Shown here in pieces: positions 59,027 through 64,000 of a stretch of 64,000 nucleotides of DNA. The notes under the pieces are model-generated. The model was not told the origin of the DNA and searched no databases. It saw nothing but the letters and a program-made list of their open reading frames with translations. This DNA comes from Sipunculus nudus (Eukaryota; Annelida; Sipuncula; Golfingiida; Sipunculidae), in NCBI GenBank assembly GCA_026874595.1, contig CM049313.1, positions 31,184,008-31,248,007 on the forward strand, read 5' to 3'. The translations under genes were made by a program, and so were the position numbers. How positions within the stretch are numbered: the stretch's first letter is position 1; each line of letters starts with the position of its first letter.

Positions 59027-60928
59027 TATGTTCATGATTTGCTGCAAAGCTTATAAATAGACAATGTCACTAATCAAGGAATATCACCAACTGGTATTCT
59101 ATGTTGTTACCATGTGTGTTACCCTAGATTTGTTTAGAAGTGTGACCATCGTAGGGTAAACACAAGTTAAATAATACACTTTGATGTTTCAATATACTAC
59201 TTTCAAAGGCTGGTGTTGTTTCTTTTGTGTCAGCATCCTGGGAATGACACTCCAACAGAAAACGACAGAAAAACTTTTTTTAAAAAAGCAATCACAATCA
59301 GAATAGGGTGAGTAGGTATGGCACACTTCCTTGTCATTTTAATTTTTGAATTTTATATATGTCAGCAAAATATATTCAGTGCTCAAGAGTGCTGCTTTCT
59401 TGAATAGTTGTGATAACATTTTCCTTTGTCCCAGAATAGTAAAAAGCCACAGGTGTAAATTATTGATAAGAAGAGGGTCATTGGTGGTGATGTGTTGCTT
59501 AATACATACTTGTATCATTTTGGAAGAAAGCAACATTGATTGTAAGAGTGTGTATGAAATGTTAACTTGCTCTTCACAGAAGGGTTAATGGGCAAAGTCA
59601 CCTGCCCTTTCAGATTCAGCAGAGGTTGACCAGCCTATCAGGCTTTATTTTTATCCTACATTAAAAACTTAAAGTGCCTTTAGTACCTGTGCAAGTGAAA
59701 CCAGGGATCTTTGGAACAGTTATATGGAGAATACCAACAGATCAGAAGGTTGGTTTCAAGTGTTAACAGCAGTAATGTTGGTCAGCCAAGGACTCAGTTG
59801 GCAGCTGACATTACAATAAATAGTGAAACCATGAGTGGAGTTGAGAATTTGTATACAAGCCCATGATTCCAGTTCTATGACACTAAATGAGACAGATTGT
59901 ATAAAGTCTGACTTGAATGAAAACTCTTTACAGCTGACATATATCAGCTGTTGTCATGTAACACAAATGCCAATATTTAGGTCTAGTTAGTTGATGTTAA
60001 TGAGCATTTTAGTTGTGAGAGAGACGTAAGTAATTGGCCTGGTATATATTTTGTGTATATATGTGGTTCATGCCAGTGTTGTGATTTTTGTTGGTACCAA
60101 AATGATAACCTTATTTGATGACACATGTCCCCCTTTTAAGTTTGCATGGTATATTGTGGTGGAGGTTAATTAATTGACATGAGTATATTTTACTGCTATG
60201 AAGTGCTGGTGATTAGGATGTGATGCACCTGGCCAGAGGAACAGTGCTGTTAGATGATCAGTAAAAGAACCATGCAAGATATAGATTATCAAGATGTTGT
60301 GAAGAAGTTTCAGCACAGCATATAATAACATGTTATATATTGTGTTGCTGATGGCTGCATGATGTCAATGGATATATTATAGTTATAGGCTGTTATTTGT
60401 TTACGTTAACCAATTAAAATATGTTTACAGTACCTCGTAACTGTTTTACTTTACTTGGAACAGAGAGATGATTGAACCCATTGTGGGCAGGTTGTGAGAC
60501 TAAGGCCTTTGTCCATGATCAGTCTTACATCATCAATCATCTGTCTCTCTGGTTGGATTGATTCTCACAATATCTTGTACACCTATTTACATATACTTTA
60601 CCAAGTGTTAATTTTAAAAGTGTTTGGTGGTTATACCTACATTTCCACCCTTTTGTGTATGGTACATATGGTAAATGTCAGGGCAAAAATTCAGGTCTTC
60701 CATGGGGACTGAAAATTAGGTCATGCATGCATGTTGAACTATTATCTGCAAGCTATGGGTCAAAACATGATAGTGTGCAGTCTTTAATGAACAAGTATTT
60801 TGTAATGAATCATAAATTTGAAAGAATGTGCATCATCAACCCTTCAAATGTTTCAATTAATTGCTATTACTGATGACATTATGTGTGCATGCAAACATAT
60901 AATAGGATGTATGTTGCCAAACATATCA

Positions 60929-60933
<5 letters not shown>
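59027..60933. other. Unassigned sequence, possible host region
   Basis: No repeat family or gene recognised. Frames at 59346-59588 and 60494-60873 have no known motif. Confidence 0.5.
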
Positions 60934-60975
<42 letters not shown>

Positions 60976-60995
60976 CACACACAAACACACACACT
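60934..60995 (+). repeat. (AT)n followed by (CA)n microsatellite
   Basis: AT run 60934-60972, then ACACACACAAACACACACAC to about 60995. Confidence 0.95.
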
Positions 60996-61203
60996 GAAAT
61001 AAATATAGAAAGCAGTTACAATCTAACAACTGATTAATTGGATCAAATTTTGCACATTATTGAATTAATGAATGAACCTAGGAATATGGGCTGATTATGT
61101 GAATGCAACCACGTACAGTTTTGGGAGCATCTCAAAATAGGGCCCCCCCCCCCTCCATGGTGGAGGCTTTCATTCATTAGAATGAAGATTTATAGTTACC
61201 ATT

Positions 61204-61828
61204 ATTAGCTCAGCTGACTGTAAGTCATCTGAGCTATAGAGTAGTCCTTTGTCCGTCGGCTGTCCGTCCGTCTGACCGTCTGTTAAACTGGCACGTTTTG
61301 AAACCTTGGACCTACCAGTCTGAAATTCGACATACCTTTAGATGTCCCCAAAATCTCCTACCATACCGAAAATTGGGTCACTAAGGACATCGTTCCTTTG
61401 AATTATTAAGGAAAAATGAGGTTTTTCCCGCAAAAACCCATTGTTACACTTCAAGACTGCCTTATATCAAATCCACTGACCTGATATTGACCATTTTTAA
61501 TATAATAATTCCTCTATATATCCCATGTACATCTGAGAAAGTAATTTAATATTTTTTAAATTCTTGAAGTAATTGGCCCAAATATAATGCACTTTATAAA
61601 AATTCAGGAAATATATTTACTCCCTTAACTTGAGAATTGCTGAAGCTAGAGACTTTCTCTCAGGTATATAATTAACTATATTTAGTCAAGATTCAATTGT
61701 ATACCCAAAATTAGATCTCAATTTTTTAAATTTTATAAGTTATTAGCATAGATATAAAATCAGTACTTTAAATTTTGCCCAGATTTGACCATGGCACATT
61801 TTATTCCTGTAACTGCTGTGGATTTAAT
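61204..61828 (+). repeat. Family A element, left part
   Basis: The head hairpin is at 61204-61238, followed by a GTCCGTCCGTCTGACCGTC tract and the body up to GATTTAAT, where family D is inserted. The same copy resumes at 62986. Confidence 0.8.
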
Positions 61829-62985
61829 GTATCGCCAGACATAGTCTGGAGATACTATGGTTTAAGCACGGTTCCGCCGCCGCCGCCGCCGCCGCAGAGA
61901 TTTCTTTTGGACACAATAACTCAAAAAATATTTCAAGGATCTTTTTCAAACTTGACACATTTATAGATATAGGTGAGAGGACGAAGCCTATTTAAAATGG
62001 GGTCATGACCTCAACTAGGAGAGTGACCTTGACCTTGAATAGATCCATTTTTGGCGAAAATCACACAAATTCTTAAATATCTCAAGAAATCTTTCATGGA
62101 TTTATCCAAAAATCAAGTTGGACAAAGATCTTGGATAGTGATGTCATGTACCGGAAACTGGTGGTGCCACCTAGTATCCTTTTCTTGTTTTTGTGCCGTT
62201 TAATACCCCCATCATTGCCACCTGACAGTACTTTTAGCATCACAAGTCAAAAACTGATTGACAGATTTCTTTAATATTATGCATGTACATAGGTATGGGC
62301 TATGGGATGATGTTTATTAATATTGGGGTCATGACCTTTCCTTTGAGAGTGGCTTTGACCTTGAATATTACCATATATGGTGAAAATCACATAAAATCAT
62401 GAATATCTTAAAAAGGGATGCATGGATTGGTCCAAAAATCAAGTTGAAGGAAGATCTTGGATAGTTTTGTCTTTTGCAGAAGATAGGTGGCGCCACCTGT
62501 TGTCCTTTTCTTGTTTTTTGCGCCTTTGAATACCCCATCATTGCCACTTGACAGTATATACTGTGAGCATTATAAGTCAAACAGTAATGGACAGATTTCT
62601 TTCATGTTATGCATGTATATAGATATGGTTTATGGAATGAGGTATATTTAATTTTAAATTTAATTTTAAAATTTAATTTAATTTAATTTTTTTTTTTTTA
62701 TTTAATTTTTTTTTTCAAATGTTGGATATTTTGGAATTGTTTATTTCTCAAACAAGTTACTCCAAACATACATATACAACTCAATACATCATTAAATATA
62801 TACTTCTATTTATACATAACCTTTTACATAACAATTGCCTTCACTTTAAATATTCCTATATTTTGTACAAATGTTCCTCACATTCATTGCTAAAATACAA
62901 ATACATCACATTATATCAACAAAATATCACAAAACCTCATTTGTCTGGCGATACTATGGCACCAGCGGTGCCAAGAAATATCTAG
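61829..62985 (+). repeat. Family D element, complete copy inserted in family A
   Basis: 1157 bp. The head is GTATCGCCAGACATAG, a hairpin with GTCTGGAGATAC, then TATGG and a (CCG)n tract. There are two or more 326-bp units (GGTGGTGCCACC at 62160, GGTGGCGCCACC at 62486-62497), then an AT-rich section. The tail has TGTCTGGCGATAC (62942-62954), a perfect 13-bp inverted copy of the head, then the hairpin TGGCACC-AGC-GGTGCCA (62957-62973), twelve more bases and the end CTAG. Insertion is between T residues with no clear duplication. No coding capacity. Confidence 0.8.
62640..62716 (+). repeat. AATTT low-complexity run
   Basis: TTTAATTTTAAATTTAATTT-type sequence with two long T runs, inside family D. 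Confidence 0.9.
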
Positions 62986-64000
62986 TTTTCACATCATGTT
63001 ACCATAAGCATTTAATCTCTAAATATCTGAAATTTGAAACCAGTTGATCTAAATCTGTTGATTTTATTCCAGATTTCAAGCACCATGTAAAGTATTGTTC
63101 AGATCAAGCAAGTGTTATGCAGTTTGCTAGAGCTAAGCTCCCCAGCTTCCCAGGCCAGCTCTCATCTCCCAAATTTGGCATACAGTTAGATGTCCCCAAA
63201 ACCCCCCTACAAAACCAAAAGTTTGGTCACTAGAATTTCATTCCTTCGAGATGTTAAGAAAAAAACTTTATTATTCTCAATTAAAAACCCATTGTTACAC
63301 TTCAAGACTGCCTAATATCAAAACCACTGATCTGACTGTGATCATATAAAATATACGTGTTCTTCTATTTATACTCTATGCACATGCCAGAAATGATGTG
63401 AGTATTGCGAAATTGTTTTATGGGCCCAAACATAATGCACTTTGTACACAAGAAATATATTTACTCCCTTAATATGAAAATTGCTGAAGCTAGAGATTTT
63501 TTTTTTGTCAGGAATATAACATTATTTAATCAAGATTCAGTTGTATGCCCAAAATTAGTTCTGAATTTTTCAAAGTTTATAAGTTATTAGCATAAATAAA
63601 AAATCAGTACCTTTAATTTTGCCTAATTTTGATCATCACAGGTTTGTTTCCTGTAAGCACTGTTGATATAATTTTCATATCATGCAGAAATAAGGATTTC
63701 AGCTTGTTACTTTTGAAAGTTGAAAGAAAGTTTTTATGAGACCATGTCAGATCCAGGCTCTTTCCAGTCCCTCTTCAGTCACCTGTATATCCTCAAGTTG
63801 ACCTTTCAGGCCAATTATGCACGCTTGACGTGGGGCATATACTTGCAGCTGGGCAGCTTATTGCTGGCCACAGCTGACCCAGGTGTCCAACCCAGCTCAC
63901 CTATTAGTTGTTTAGACCAACAGCATAATAATAAACAATGAATAAATAAATTTTTAAAGGTCTATAATAACAACTTTAAAAATAATCAGTAGAAAAGGAA
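62986..64000 (+). repeat. Family A element, right part and second body module
   Basis: Resumes with TTTTCACATCATG, which continues GATTTAAT at 61828. A second body module runs at 63180-63690 (TTAGATGTCCCCAAAACCCC...). Base 63700 to the window end is diverged family sequence. No tail before the window ends. Confidence 0.75.

Noticed and set aside
20459-63941. Short open frames in family A bodies (for example 20595-20987, 50520-50867, 54757-54993) as coding sequence of an autonomous element
   Set aside because: The frames are not conserved between copies and stop at different places, so the family is non-coding.

Overview
This looks like an AT-rich, repeat-dense stretch of a metazoan nuclear genome, most likely a mollusc and probably a bivalve. 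The inference rests on the kinds of elements present: a Ty3/gypsy element with very short LTRs, a pogo/Tigger DNA transposon, a CR1/L2-group LINE, and many short interspersed elements with asymmetric inverted ends and internal tandem repeats, a pattern described in bivalves. Nothing prokaryotic is visible, and I could not recognise any host protein-coding exon, tRNA or rRNA gene. The only long open frame belongs to the LINE.

Layout. 1-4 kb: a damaged family A repeat cut at 2065 by a GC-richer insert with a Helitron-like start. 4-8 kb: mostly unassigned sequence plus a reversed family B repeat. 8.4-12.2 kb: a family A module carrying a young LINE (8924-11921) with one continuous endonuclease/reverse-transcriptase frame; an empty copy of its insertion site lies at 23331. 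13-18.7 kb: a Tigger-type terminus, a family E element, a probable solo LTR (15046-15770) and two family A elements. 20.4-25 kb: one family A element inserted into another. 25-29.6 kb: family E and C repeats. 29.7-37.3 kb: a three-level nest, in which a family B repeat is interrupted by a decayed Ty3/gypsy retrotransposon, itself split in its gag zinc knuckle by a 2.76-kb Tigger transposon. 37-46 kb: repeat tails, unassigned sequence and a striking 11 x 52-bp minisatellite. 46.4-48 kb and 61.8-63 kb: family D elements with 325-331-bp tandem units. 50-64 kb: further copies of A, B, C and E.

The main unusual signal is the architecture shared by the interspersed families. Their heads are imperfect hairpins (A, B, C, D), usually followed by a CTATAG/ATACTATG-like box and a short-tandem tract. 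Their tails carry an inverted copy of the head sequence set 24-31 bp inside the end, then a small palindrome close to the terminus (A, D, E). Two insertions can be compared with uninterrupted sequence inside this window (A at 21043-23610, D at 61829-62985), and neither shows a target-site duplication beyond an ambiguous T. This fits rolling-circle Helentron/HINE-type elements better than cut-and-paste transposons. A 12-bp palindrome, GGTGGCGCCACC, recurs inside several otherwise different families.
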